Source: Anaerolineaceae bacterium (GTDB lineage: Bacteria > Chloroflexota > Anaerolineae > JAAYZQ01). Taken from it: DNA of 8,206 bases. Positions 1 to 6,908 of this stretch are shown here, one piece after another (the stretch's first letter is position 1; every line of letters begins with the position of its first letter). The translations under genes and the position numbers were made by a program. Below the pieces are notes generated by a model. That model saw nothing but the letters and a program-made list of their open reading frames with translations, searched no databases and had not been told where the DNA came from. The DNA is taken from positions 1-8,206 of the forward strand of contig JAAYZQ010000237.1 in the NCBI GenBank assembly GCA_012514775.1, in the 5' to 3' direction.

Positions 1-612
1 CAGGTGGTCCGCGAGATCGAGGCCGGAGCAGGCCGGGCCCTGGCGGTACGCGCCGACGTCACGCGGCCGGCCGACGCCGAAGCCATCGTCCAGGCGGCGG
101 TGGAGACCTTTGGCCGGCTGGACATCCTGGTGAACAATGCCGGAACCTATCCCAGTGCCGACATCGTGGATATGGACGAGGCCCAGTGGGACCTGGTGCT
201 GGCCGTGAACCTGAAGGGCACGTTCCTCTGCTCCCAAGCGGCAGTCCGGCGGATGATCGCCCAGGGGCGGGGGACCATCGTGAACGTTGCCTCGGTGGAC
301 GCCAAGACGCGGACGACGGGCAACGCCCACTACGCGGCGGCCAAGGCGGGGGTCATCAGCTTTACCCGAACCCTGGCCTGCGAGATGGCCCCCCACGGCA
401 TCCGGGTCAATGCCGTGGCGCCCGGCTGGATCGCCACCAAGACGTTAAAAGCCAAGTCGGACCGGTGGAAACGGGCCATCGAGGAGATCCCCGTGGGCCG
501 CCTGGGCACCCCTGAGGACGTGGCAGAGGCCGTGCTGTTCCTCGTCTCGGACGTGGCCGGCTATATCACCGGCGAGGTCCTGGACGTCAACGGCGGCATG
601 GTGATGGATTGA
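1..612 (+). CDS. Classical short-chain dehydrogenase/reductase (SDR), N-terminus outside window
   Basis: NAD(P)-dependent oxidoreductase, presumably a cytosolic alcohol dehydrogenase or ketoreductase on a pathway intermediate. The reading frame is open from the first base and gives 203 residues. SDRs usually have about 250, so roughly 45-50 residues, including the TGxxxGxG nucleotide-binding loop, lie upstream. Visible family marks are ADV (adenine pocket), LVNNAG, the Asn in NLKGTF, and a catalytic Ser (window residue 98) 13 residues before Tyr111 of YAAAK with Lys115. The SPGW-like stretch reads APGW and the C-terminus is VNGGMVMD. It is followed 31 bases later by a close paralogue that shares the YP after NNAG/NIAG, EMAPHG, PGW and the VMD ending. 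The pair may be two subunits or two steps. The substrate cannot be read from the sequence. A GTG at base 4 is an internal codon, not the start. Confidence 0.93.
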   Translation, partial: QVVREIEAGAGRALAVRADVTRPADAEAIVQAAVETFGRLDILVNNAGTYPSADIVDMDEAQWDLVLAVNLKGTFLCSQAAVRRMIAQGRGTIVNVASVDAKTRTTGNAHYAAAKAGVISFTRTLACEMAPHGIRVNAVAPGWIATKTLKAKSDRWKRAIEEIPVGRLGTPEDVAEAVLFLVSDVAGYITGEVLDVNGGMVMD

Positions 613-632
613 GGACAGCGAGGAAAAGGGAA

Positions 633-636
633 GAGG
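633..636 (+). promoter_or_regulatory. Ribosome binding site of the second SDR
   Basis: GAGG in a purine-rich gap, seven bases before the ATG at 644. It supports that start. A second in-frame ATG at 659 has a GGGGAA just upstream and would shorten the protein by five residues, so it remains possible. Confidence 0.6.
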
Positions 637-643
637 AAAGAAG

Positions 644-1444
644 ATGAGCCCTGGGGAAATGAGCGACATCGCCCTGATCAAGGGCATCGACCTGGACGGC
701 CAGGTGGCCATCGTCACCGGGGGTGGCATGGGCATCGGCAAGGCGACGGCGCGGGTCCTGGCCTTGGCCGGGTGCCGGGTGGTCATCGGCGACATAGACG
801 GCCAAGCCGGCGCGGCGACGGCCCGCACCATCCAGGAGAGCGGCGGCACGGCCGTGGCGGTGACCATGGACGTGGCCAGCCGGCAGGACGCCCAGCGGCT
901 GGCCGACACGGCGCTGGCCGAGTTTCGCACGATAGACATCCTGGCCAACATCGCCGGCATCTATCCCGCTGCCCTGGTGACCGAGATGAGCGAGGAAGAG
1001 TGGGATCGGGTCTATGCCGTGAACGTCAAGGGCACCTTTAACTGCTGCCAGGCGGTGCTCCCGACCATGATGGCCAAAGGCAGCGGGCGGATCATCAACA
1101 TCGGCTCGGTGGACGGCATGCAGCCGGGGATCATGCCCGGCCGCTCGGGCTATGGCCTGGCGCACTATTCGTCGTCCAAGGGGGCGGTGTTGACCTTTAC
1201 CAAGTGCCTGGCGGCCGAGATGGCGCCCCACGGGGTGAACGTCAACGCCATCTCTCCCGGCTGGGTGGCCACCGAGCGGGCGGTGGGCGGCGGGCGATTC
1301 TACGAGGGCCTCAAGCACGTACCCCTGGGCCGCGGCGCCGCCCCCGAAGAGATCGGCCAGGTGGTGCTCTTTCTGGCGTCGCCGGCCGCCGCGTTCATGA
1401 CGGGCGAGAACGTGGTGGTTGCCGGCGGCTGTGTCATGGATTGA
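644..1444 (+). CDS. Classical short-chain dehydrogenase/reductase with a lengthened active-site loop
   Basis: NAD(P)-dependent oxidoreductase, 266 residues, cytosolic. The nucleotide loop TGGGMGIG is at 25-32. An acidic residue (Asp50) ends the second beta strand, which in this family usually means NAD rather than NADP. The motif usually NNAG is NIAG. The catalytic Asn lies in NVKGTF, with Ser155, Tyr175 and Lys179 (YSSSK). Ser to Tyr is 20 residues here against 13 in both other classical SDRs of this cluster, so there is about a seven-residue insertion (159-174 region, rich in Gly and Pro) beside the substrate pocket. The C-terminus GGCVMD resembles the preceding gene, of which it is a tandem paralogue. 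The product may oxidise or reduce a related but larger or differently shaped intermediate. Exact substrate unknown. Confidence 0.95.
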   Translation: MSPGEMSDIALIKGIDLDGQVAIVTGGGMGIGKATARVLALAGCRVVIGDIDGQAGAATARTIQESGGTAVAVTMDVASRQDAQRLADTALAEFRTIDILANIAGIYPAALVTEMSEEEWDRVYAVNVKGTFNCCQAVLPTMMAKGSGRIINIGSVDGMQPGIMPGRSGYGLAHYSSSKGAVLTFTKCLAAEMAPHGVNVNAISPGWVATERAVGGGRFYEGLKHVPLGRGAAPEEIGQVVLFLASPAAAFMTGENVVVAGGCVMD

Positions 1445-1480
1445 GCCGATGGCAGGGGGTTGCCACCCACTACAGACAGG

Positions 1481-1486
1481 GGAGGT
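1481..1486 (+). promoter_or_regulatory. Strong ribosome binding site of the glycyl radical enzyme
   Basis: GGAGGT within AGGGGAGGT, five bases before ATG 1492. It fixes the start of the GRE. The same frame stays open upstream to 1204, but that part lies inside the preceding SDR gene, reads as an Arg/Gly-rich shadow, and has no family similarity. Confidence 0.85.
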
Positions 1487-1491
1487 TCGGG

Positions 1492-3858
1492 ATGCGAAAG
1501 GTTGAATTGTCGCCGCGCGTCGCCGCTCTTCTGGCGGGCTTTTACGCTGCCCGGCCGGAGGTGTTTGCCGAGCGCGCGTTGTTGGTGACGCGGGCGTATG
1601 CCGAGACGGAGGGCCAGCCGATGCTCCTGCGGCGGGCCAGGGCCATGGCCGAGATCCTGGGCGGCGTGACCGTCCTCATCCGCGACGGCGAGCTGATCGT
1701 TGGCTGCAAAACACCGGCGATCCTTGGCTCGCCCCTGTACCCGGAGGTGGCCTGCGACTGGGTGGAGCAGGAGCTGGACACGATGGCGGCCCGGCCCGAG
1801 GCCCCCTTCGAGGTCAGTGAGGAGACCAAGGAGGTGCTCCGCACCCACGTCCTGGACTACTGGCAGGGCAAGCAGGTCTATAATCGGATCATGGAGGCCC
1901 TCTCGGACGATCTGCTGCGGGCCACCGAAGAAGGGCTGTTCTTCCATTATTTTCTGAACCGGACCATCGGGCACATCACCGTCGATTACCAGCGGGTGCT
2001 GGAAAAGGGATTCCTGGGGCTGAAGGCCGAGGTGGAGGCCGAGCTGGCGCGGGTGGATTACGAGGCGGCGGGCTGCCTGAAAAAGATCCACCTGCTGCGG
2101 GCCATGGCCATCTGCTGCGACGCGGCCATCTGCTTTGCCGGGCGCTACGCGGCCGAGGCGAAGCGGCTGGCGGCGGCGGAATCCAACCCGGCGCGCCAGG
2201 CGGAGCTGATCCGGATGGCCGAGATCTGCCGCCGGGTGCCGGCCCATCCCGCCCGCACGTTTCACGAGGCGCTCCAGTCGTTCTACTTTGTGCACCTGAT
2301 GCTGAACCTGGAGACCAACGGCTACGCCATCGGCCCGGGCCGGTTCGACCAGTACCTGTACCCCTACTACCGGGCCGACGTGGATGCGAACAGGCTGACG
2401 CGCGAGGAGGCCTTCGAGTTGCTGGCGTGCCTGTGGATCAAGCTCAACGAGCTGACGGTGGTCAAGGAGGGGGGCACGGCCAAGGCGAGCACGACGTACA
2501 ACGACTTTCAGAACCTGAACCTGGCGGGGCAGACGGTGGACGGGCGCGACGCCACGAACGAGCTGTCGTACCTGTGCCTGGACGTGACGGGCGCGCTGCG
2601 GTTGCCCCAACCCCAGATTTCGGTGCTCATCTCGGAAAAGACGCCGGACCGCTTCCTGGCGCGGGCGTGCGAGGTGGTCAGCCAGGGGTTTGGCATGCCG
2701 GCCGTGTTCAACGACGACGAGAAGGTGCAGGCGCTGCTGGACAAGGGCAAGACACTGGAGGACGCGCGGCTGGGGGGCATCAACGGCTGCGTGGAGCTGG
2801 TGGTGCCGGGAAAGGACATGATGGCCTCCAGCGGCTACTTTAACCTGCCCAAGTGCCTGGAGCTGGCGCTGAACGACGGTATCAACCCCCAGACGGGCAG
2901 CCGCCTGGGCCCGGCCACGGGCGGACCCTCGAAGCTGGCGACGTTCGAGGATCTCATGGAGGCGTTTCGCCAACAGGTGGAGGCCGGCTTGCGGCTAAAG
3001 ATGCGGTACGACGCCATTGCCCGGCAAGCCTATGCCCAGTTCTGCCCCGTGCCCTTTACGTCGCTGCTGATGGATGACTGCCTGGCCAGGGGCCGCGACT
3101 ATCACGACGGTGGGGCCCACTACAACCTGCCGCTGGTGTGCGGGGTGGGCACGGGGACGATGGCCGATTCGCTGGCAGCCATCAAGCAGGTGGTCTACGA
3201 CGAGGGCCGCGTCTCGCTGCCGGAGCTGGTGGAGGCGCTGAACGCCAACTTCCAGGGGCACGAGAGGCTGCGCCAGATGCTGCTCAACCGGACGCCCAAG
3301 TGGGGCAACGGCGACGAGCGCGCCGACGGCCTGGCCCACGACGTGGTGGACCTCTTTATCGAGGAGGTGGGTGAGCACCACAACGAGGAGGGGGTGCCCT
3401 ACGCGGCCAACATGATCCCGACGACGACCCACATCTGGTTCGGCGACCTGACGGGGGCGACGCCCGACGGCCGGCTGGCGCGCGCGCCGCAGTCGGAGGG
3501 CATCTCGCCGGTGCAGGGCATGGATCGCAACGGGCCGACGGCGGTGGTGCGCTCCATGGCGCGGCTGGACCACGCGCGCTGCTGCGGCACGCTGCTGAAC
3601 ATGAAGTTCCACCCCTCGGCGCTGAGCGGGGAGGAGGGCCTGGTCAAGTTCGCGCAACTGGTGCGCACCTATTTCAAGCTGGGTGGCCACCACATGCAGT
3701 TCAACGTCCTGTCGGCCGAGACACTGCGGGCAGCCCAGGAGAGGCCGGAGGAGCACGGAGACGTCATCGTCCGGGTGGCGGGCTACAGCGACTATTTCGT
3801 GCGGCTGAGCCGCGACCTGCAGGACGAGATCATCTCCAGGACGGAGCACGGCTGGTAG
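1492..3858 (+). CDS. Glycyl radical enzyme, dehydratase/lyase class (HypD-like), substrate unassigned
   Basis: Oxygen-sensitive radical enzyme of the pyruvate formate-lyase superfamily, 788 residues, a normal length for the dehydratase branch. The large PFL-type barrel domain covers about 8-655 and the C-terminal glycyl radical domain about 665-788. Seen directly: NGCVE with thiyl Cys433 and presumed general base Glu435, GHHMQFN at 731-738, and the radical loop RVAGYS at 761-766 with Gly764. His161 in GHITVDY matches a pocket His common in this branch. GCVE indicates elimination chemistry rather than C-C cleavage of pyruvate. The stretch from 433 to about 470 (PGK, GYFNLPK, LNDGINPQTG) recalls trans-4-hydroxyproline dehydratase, including Tyr449. 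The glycerol dehydratase residues His281, Ser282 and Asp447 are Tyr278, Ala279 and Ser447 here. There is no N-terminal extension of the kind that targets microcompartments. The activase follows 3 bases later. GRE assignment is sure; substrate is not. Confidence 0.95.
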   Translation: MRKVELSPRVAALLAGFYAARPEVFAERALLVTRAYAETEGQPMLLRRARAMAEILGGVTVLIRDGELIVGCKTPAILGSPLYPEVACDWVEQELDTMAARPEAPFEVSEETKEVLRTHVLDYWQGKQVYNRIMEALSDDLLRATEEGLFFHYFLNRTIGHITVDYQRVLEKGFLGLKAEVEAELARVDYEAAGCLKKIHLLRAMAICCDAAICFAGRYAAEAKRLAAAESNPARQAELIRMAEICRRVPAHPARTFHEALQSFYFVHLMLNLETNGYAIGPGRFDQYLYPYYRADVDANRLTREEAFELLACLWIKLNELTVVKEGGTAKASTTYNDFQNLNLAGQTVDGRDATNELSYLCLDVTGALRLPQPQISVLISEKTPDRFLARACEVVSQGFGMPAVFNDDEKVQALLDKGKTLEDARLGGINGCVELVVPGKDMMASSGYFNLPKCLELALNDGINPQTGSRLGPATGGPSKLATFEDLMEAFRQQVEAGLRLKMRYDAIARQAYAQFCPVPFTSLLMDDCLARGRDYHDGGAHYNLPLVCGVGTGTMADSLAAIKQVVYDEGRVSLPELVEALNANFQGHERLRQMLLNRTPKWGNGDERADGLAHDVVDLFIEEVGEHHNEEGVPYAANMIPTTTHIWFGDLTGATPDGRLARAPQSEGISPVQGMDRNGPTAVVRSMARLDHARCCGTLLNMKFHPSALSGEEGLVKFAQLVRTYFKLGGHHMQFNVLSAETLRAAQERPEEHGDVIVRVAGYSDYFVRLSRDLQDEIISRTEHGW

Positions 3859-3861
3859 GCG

Positions 3862-4797
3862 ATGACGAGCCGAAGGGAAGGCCTTGAGGAGACAACGCGG
3901 GGCTGGATCCTGAACCTGCAGCGCTTTTCCGTGCACGACGGGCCGGGCATCCGCACGACGGTCTTTTTGAAGGGCTGTCCGCTGCGCTGCCTGTGGTGCG
4001 ACAACCCGGAATCGCAGTGCTTCGAGCCCCAGATCCTCTTCTGGGAGGATCGCTGTATCCGCTGTGGGGCGTGCGTCGCCGTCTGCCCCGAAGGCGCCGT
4101 GATTGAGGTCGAGGGGCGGCGCCGGATCGATGACGCGCGCTGCACGACGTGCGGCCAGTGCGTGGCCGAGTGCTACGCCGGCGCGCTGGAGCAGGTGGGC
4201 CGGCTGATGACGGCCGAGGAGGTCCTGGCCGAGGTGGAGGCCGACCGGCCGTTCTACGAGGAGTCGGGCGGGGGGATGACGCTTTCGGGGGGCGAGCCGA
4301 CGGCCCAGCCGGCCTTTGCCCGGGCCCTGCTGGCCGGCGCAAAGGCGCGCCACATCCACACGGCCATCGAGAGCTGTGGCTACGCCCCCTGGGATGTGTG
4401 GGAGGAGCTGCTGCCCTTCCTGGACCTGATCCTGTACGACGTTAAGGAGGTGGACCCGGCACTGCACCAGGAACTGACGGGCGTGTCCAGCGAGCCAATT
4501 CTGGACAACCTGGCGCGCCTGGCGCGCAGCGGCAAGCCGCTCATCGTGCGGCGGCCGGTGATCCCCGGCTACAACGACAGCCCGGAGAGCATCCACCGGC
4601 TGGCGCGCGCCGTGCGCGAGCTGGGCACCGTGGAAGAGATCGATTTACTGCCCTACCACCGGATGGGCGAGGGCAAGTACGACCGCCTGGAACAGGAGTA
4701 CGCCCTGCACGGCCAGGTGTCGTTGAAGGAAGAGGACGTCGCGGGGCTGCGGGACATCTTGTTGTCGTACGGCTTTCGAGTCAAAATCGGAGGATAA
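3862..4797 (+). CDS. Glycyl-radical enzyme activating enzyme (radical SAM, two ferredoxin-type clusters)
   Basis: Uses S-adenosylmethionine and a reduced [4Fe-4S] cluster to abstract hydrogen from the partner's Gly764, installing the glycyl radical. It has 311 residues. Seen: the N-terminal VHDGPGIRTT stretch, the radical-SAM CxxxCxxC with Cys39, Cys43 and Cys46, then an inserted ferredoxin domain with Cys65/68/71/75 and Cys94/97/100/104 (two CxxCxxCxxxC sets). SGGEP at 142-146 contacts SAM in this family. The ferredoxin insert is typical of activases for dehydratase-type GREs and absent from the short pyruvate formate-lyase activase. The start lies 3 bases after the GRE stop and lacks a convincing Shine-Dalgarno, so translation is probably coupled to the GRE. 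The only plausible partner in the window is the preceding gene. Confidence 0.95.
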   Translation: MTSRREGLEETTRGWILNLQRFSVHDGPGIRTTVFLKGCPLRCLWCDNPESQCFEPQILFWEDRCIRCGACVAVCPEGAVIEVEGRRRIDDARCTTCGQCVAECYAGALEQVGRLMTAEEVLAEVEADRPFYEESGGGMTLSGGEPTAQPAFARALLAGAKARHIHTAIESCGYAPWDVWEELLPFLDLILYDVKEVDPALHQELTGVSSEPILDNLARLARSGKPLIVRRPVIPGYNDSPESIHRLARAVRELGTVEEIDLLPYHRMGEGKYDRLEQEYALHGQVSLKEEDVAGLRDILLSYGFRVKIGG

Positions 4798-4803
4798 CGG
4801 AGG
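4798..4803 (+). promoter_or_regulatory. Ribosome binding site of the extended SDR
   Basis: CGGAGG directly after the activase stop codon and seven bases before ATG 4811. It supports that start. Confidence 0.75.
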
Positions 4804-4810
4804 CGAGAAC

Positions 4811-5827
4811 ATGGTGACAAAATCGCGGGTGCTGCTGCCCGGCGACGACGTTTGCCTGGTGACGGGCGGGGCGGGTTTCATCGGCTCGCACCTGGTCCGG
4901 GAGCTGGTCAGCCAGGGGAAACATGTGGTCGTCTATGATCTGGCGCCCGATACGAGCTACATCGCCGACTGCCTCGACGCCGTGACCTTTTACCACGGCG
5001 ACGTGGCCGACATGTCCAACCTGCTGGGCGTCATGGGCGACCACGGGGTGAGCCTGGTGTTCCACCTGGCGTACATGCTGGTGCCCGACAGCCACGAGCG
5101 GATGGGCTGGGCCATCCAGACCAACTGCGCCGGGTTTCACAACGTCCTGGAGGCGGCGCGCGTCCTGAAGGTGCGGCGCGTGGTGTGGGCCAGCAGCCAG
5201 ACGGTCTATGGCCTGGCCGATTCCTATCCGCCCGGTCCGGTAAGCGAAGATGTCTGCCCCAACACGGTGCTGTTCTACGGCGCCTGCAAGAGGTTCAACG
5301 AGCACATCGCCCTGCGCTATCGGACGGTCCACGGCCTGGACAACTTGGGGTTTCGCAAGTCGGTGGCGTTTGGCCTGGGCAAGAGCCGCCTGCGCGACTA
5401 CAGCATCGCCCACCTGCTGGTGGAGAATGCCATCCTGGGCCGCCCGGTGGAGATGCCGCCCGTGGACTATCCGGCCAACTGGCTGTACATCAAGGACATC
5501 GTGCGGGCCTACCTGCTGGCCGCCGGGTCGGCGCCCACGGAGCACACCATCTTTAACGTCGGCGGCTTTGTGCACCGCTGCAGCGAGGTGATCGAGATCC
5601 TGAAGGGCATCCTGCCCGACCTCACGGTGAACTACCAGGACAACTACACGCTGTCCCATCCCATCGAGGTCTATGACCAGGATCAGGGACGGGCGCTGGC
5701 GGAATTTGGCTACGAGCCGGTCTACAGCCTGGCCGAGGCGGTGCGCGACTACCAGGAGATGGTCCGGGAGTTTGGTCAGCAGTACTGCGCGGCGTGGACC
5801 CGCTATCGGTCCACCCCCCTGCCCTAG
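4811..5827 (+). CDS. Extended SDR, NAD-dependent epimerase/dehydratase family
   Basis: Extended short-chain dehydrogenase, 338 residues, cytosolic. The N-terminal Rossmann fold has TGGAGFIG at 18-25 and an acidic Asp43 after the second strand, which points to NAD. The catalytic set is Ser129 in SSQTVYG and Tyr156/Lys160 in YGACK. The C-terminal substrate domain includes NVGG and a YDQDQGRALAEFGY stretch typical of the family's end. Members act on nucleotide sugars (GalE type), on free uronates (uronate dehydrogenase, usually shorter, about 265), or on hydroxy acids (erythronate or threonine dehydrogenase type). Its place between a GRE activase and a catabolic SDR favours a free sugar or sugar-acid substrate over cell-wall sugar synthesis. 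That is inference, and the exact activity is unassigned. Confidence 0.9.
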   Translation: MVTKSRVLLPGDDVCLVTGGAGFIGSHLVRELVSQGKHVVVYDLAPDTSYIADCLDAVTFYHGDVADMSNLLGVMGDHGVSLVFHLAYMLVPDSHERMGWAIQTNCAGFHNVLEAARVLKVRRVVWASSQTVYGLADSYPPGPVSEDVCPNTVLFYGACKRFNEHIALRYRTVHGLDNLGFRKSVAFGLGKSRLRDYSIAHLLVENAILGRPVEMPPVDYPANWLYIKDIVRAYLLAAGSAPTEHTIFNVGGFVHRCSEVIEILKGILPDLTVNYQDNYTLSHPIEVYDQDQGRALAEFGYEPVYSLAEAVRDYQEMVREFGQQYCAAWTRYRSTPLP

Positions 5828-5848
5828 CCGGCTGCTGGCCTGTTTCTC

Positions 5849-5857
5849 GAGGAGGAG
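5849..5857 (+). promoter_or_regulatory. Ribosome binding site of the third classical SDR
   Basis: GAGGAGGAG, five bases before ATG 5863. It rules in this start over an in-frame ATG at 5794, which lies inside the preceding gene and would add 23 residues with no SDR similarity. Confidence 0.85.
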
Positions 5858-5862
5858 AGCCA

Positions 5863-6609
5863 ATGGGTCTGGTACAGGATCGGGTGGTCCTGGTGACGGG
5901 CGGTAGCCGGGGCATTGGGCGAGCCATCGCCCTCGACCTGGCGGCCGGGGGCGCCGACGTGGCCTTTACCTATCAGAGCAACGAGCCCCAGGCGCTGGAG
6001 GTGGTGCAGACGATTCAGTGGCTGGGCCGGCGGGCCCTGGCCGTGCGGGCCGACGTGGCCAACATGGCGCTGGCCACGTCCACGGTGCAGCAGGTCCTGG
6101 GCGACTGGGGCCGGTTGGACATCCTGGTCAACAACGCCGGGATCCACCGCAACGTGCCCATCTGGGACATATCCGAGGCCGATTGGGATTCGGTCGTGGC
6201 CGTCAACCTCAAGGGCGCCTTCAACTATATCCGCGCCGTCGCGCCGCACTTTCGCCAGCAGCGGGCAGGCAAGATCATCAGCATCGCCTCCATCCACGCC
6301 CTGCGCGGCCGCGCCCAAGGTCCCAACTATTCCGCGGCCAAGGCGGGCATCATCGGCCTGAGCAAGTCGGTGGCCCGCGATCTCGGGCCCTACGGCGTGA
6401 ATGTGAACGTGGTGGCGCCGGGCATCGTCGAGACCGAAATGGTGCTCGGGCTGCCGCAAGAGGTCAGGGCCGACTTTCTGTCCCAGATCGTCCTGGGCCG
6501 CATCGGGCAGCCAGAGGACGTGGCCCACGTCGTCACCTTCCTGGCCTCCGACATGGCGCGCCACGTCCATGGCGAGGTGATCAAGGTCGATGGCGGCCAA
6601 TACATCTGA
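5863..6609 (+). CDS. Classical short-chain dehydrogenase/reductase, FabG-like
   Basis: NAD(P)-dependent oxidoreductase, 248 residues, the usual length. TGGSRGIG is at 12-19, then ADV, LVNNAG, the catalytic Asn in NLKGAF, Ser143, Tyr156 and Lys160 (YSAAK), with Ser-Tyr spacing 13. The second strand ends in FTYQSN, without the Asp seen in the second SDR of this cluster, so NADP is more likely here. The C-terminus is VDGGQYI. It resembles 3-oxoacyl-ACP reductase and many sugar or polyol dehydrogenases, which sequence cannot separate. The catabolic setting, immediately before the two-subunit UxaA-type lyase, favours a role in producing or consuming a hydroxy acid. It is less similar to the first two SDRs than they are to each other. 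Confidence 0.95.
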   Translation: MGLVQDRVVLVTGGSRGIGRAIALDLAAGGADVAFTYQSNEPQALEVVQTIQWLGRRALAVRADVANMALATSTVQQVLGDWGRLDILVNNAGIHRNVPIWDISEADWDSVVAVNLKGAFNYIRAVAPHFRQQRAGKIISIASIHALRGRAQGPNYSAAKAGIIGLSKSVARDLGPYGVNVNVVAPGIVETEMVLGLPQEVRADFLSQIVLGRIGQPEDVAHVVTFLASDMARHVHGEVIKVDGGQYI

Positions 6610-6613
6610 GGGG
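6608..6613 (+). promoter_or_regulatory. Ribosome binding site selecting a TTG start
   Basis: GAGGGG overlapping the stop codon of the third SDR, six bases before TTG 6620. It supports TTG as the start of the small lyase subunit, because the nearest in-frame ATG (6590) lies inside the SDR and has no such site. Confidence 0.65.
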
Positions 6614-6619
6614 GGAGCC

Positions 6620-6904
6620 TTGAGATCAAAGCTGGCCATCGTCGTCGACGCCAGAGACAACGTGGCGACCGCCATCCGGGACCTGAAGGCGGGCGACTGC
6701 GTGGAGTTGGAGGGTGGCGCCGTCACCCTGGTGAGTGACGTGCCCTTTGGTCACAAGTTCGCCCTGGTCGATATCGCCCGGGGCGGGCGCGTGATCAAGT
6801 ACGGGGCCTGGATTGGCCGCGCCGTGGAAGACATTGCCCGCGGCGCCCACGTCCACGTGCACAACGTGGAGGACATCACCGATGAGGTGCGCAAGGGGAC
6901 CTGA
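6620..6904 (+). CDS. UxaA-family lyase, small SAF-domain subunit
   Basis: Small subunit of a two-subunit altronate/galactarate/sulfolactate-type lyase, 94 residues, cytosolic. The single SAF-like domain shows the family course: VVDARDNVATAIRDLKAGD near the N-terminus, then VPFGHKFALVDIARGG, VIKYG, IGRA and the His-rich end HVHVHNVED. In UxaA and GarD this domain is fused to the N-terminus of the catalytic chain; here it is a separate gene, as in SuyA of (2R)-sulfolactate sulfo-lyase and in many uncharacterised UxaA pairs. TTG 6620 is preferred because it follows a GAGGGG and gives the family-like beginning. An ATG at 6590 would add ten unrelated residues and overlap the SDR by 20 bases. Its stop is 4 bases before the large subunit, implying a complex made in equal amounts. 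Confidence 0.9.
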   Translation: MRSKLAIVVDARDNVATAIRDLKAGDCVELEGGAVTLVSDVPFGHKFALVDIARGGRVIKYGAWIGRAVEDIARGAHVHVHNVEDITDEVRKGT

Positions 6905-6908
6905 GGCC

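Noticed and set aside
1450..1465. Small inverted repeat TGGCA / TGCCA with a six-base loop in the gap before the GRE
   Set aside because: Only a five-base stem and no T-run after it. Too weak to call a terminator, attenuator or operator.
1204..1491. Upstream extension of the GRE reading frame
   Set aside because: Overlaps the SDR in another frame, gives an Arg/Gly-rich sequence unlike any GRE N-terminus, and a strong ribosome binding site sits just before ATG 1492.
1300..2973. Long minus-strand open frame opposite the glycyl radical enzyme
   Set aside because: Translates to a Arg/His/Gln/Val/Leu-rich low-complexity product with no family motifs. Long antisense frames are expected in GC-rich coding DNA.
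1492..3858. Pyruvate formate-lyase identity for the GRE
   Set aside because: Pyruvate formate-lyase has two adjacent active-site Cys residues; here there is a single Cys followed by Val-Glu, the pattern of eliminating GREs.
2995..4596. Long minus-strand open frame opposite the end of the GRE and the activase
   Set aside because: Spans two firmly identified genes on the other strand and has no recognisable domain; a codon-bias shadow.
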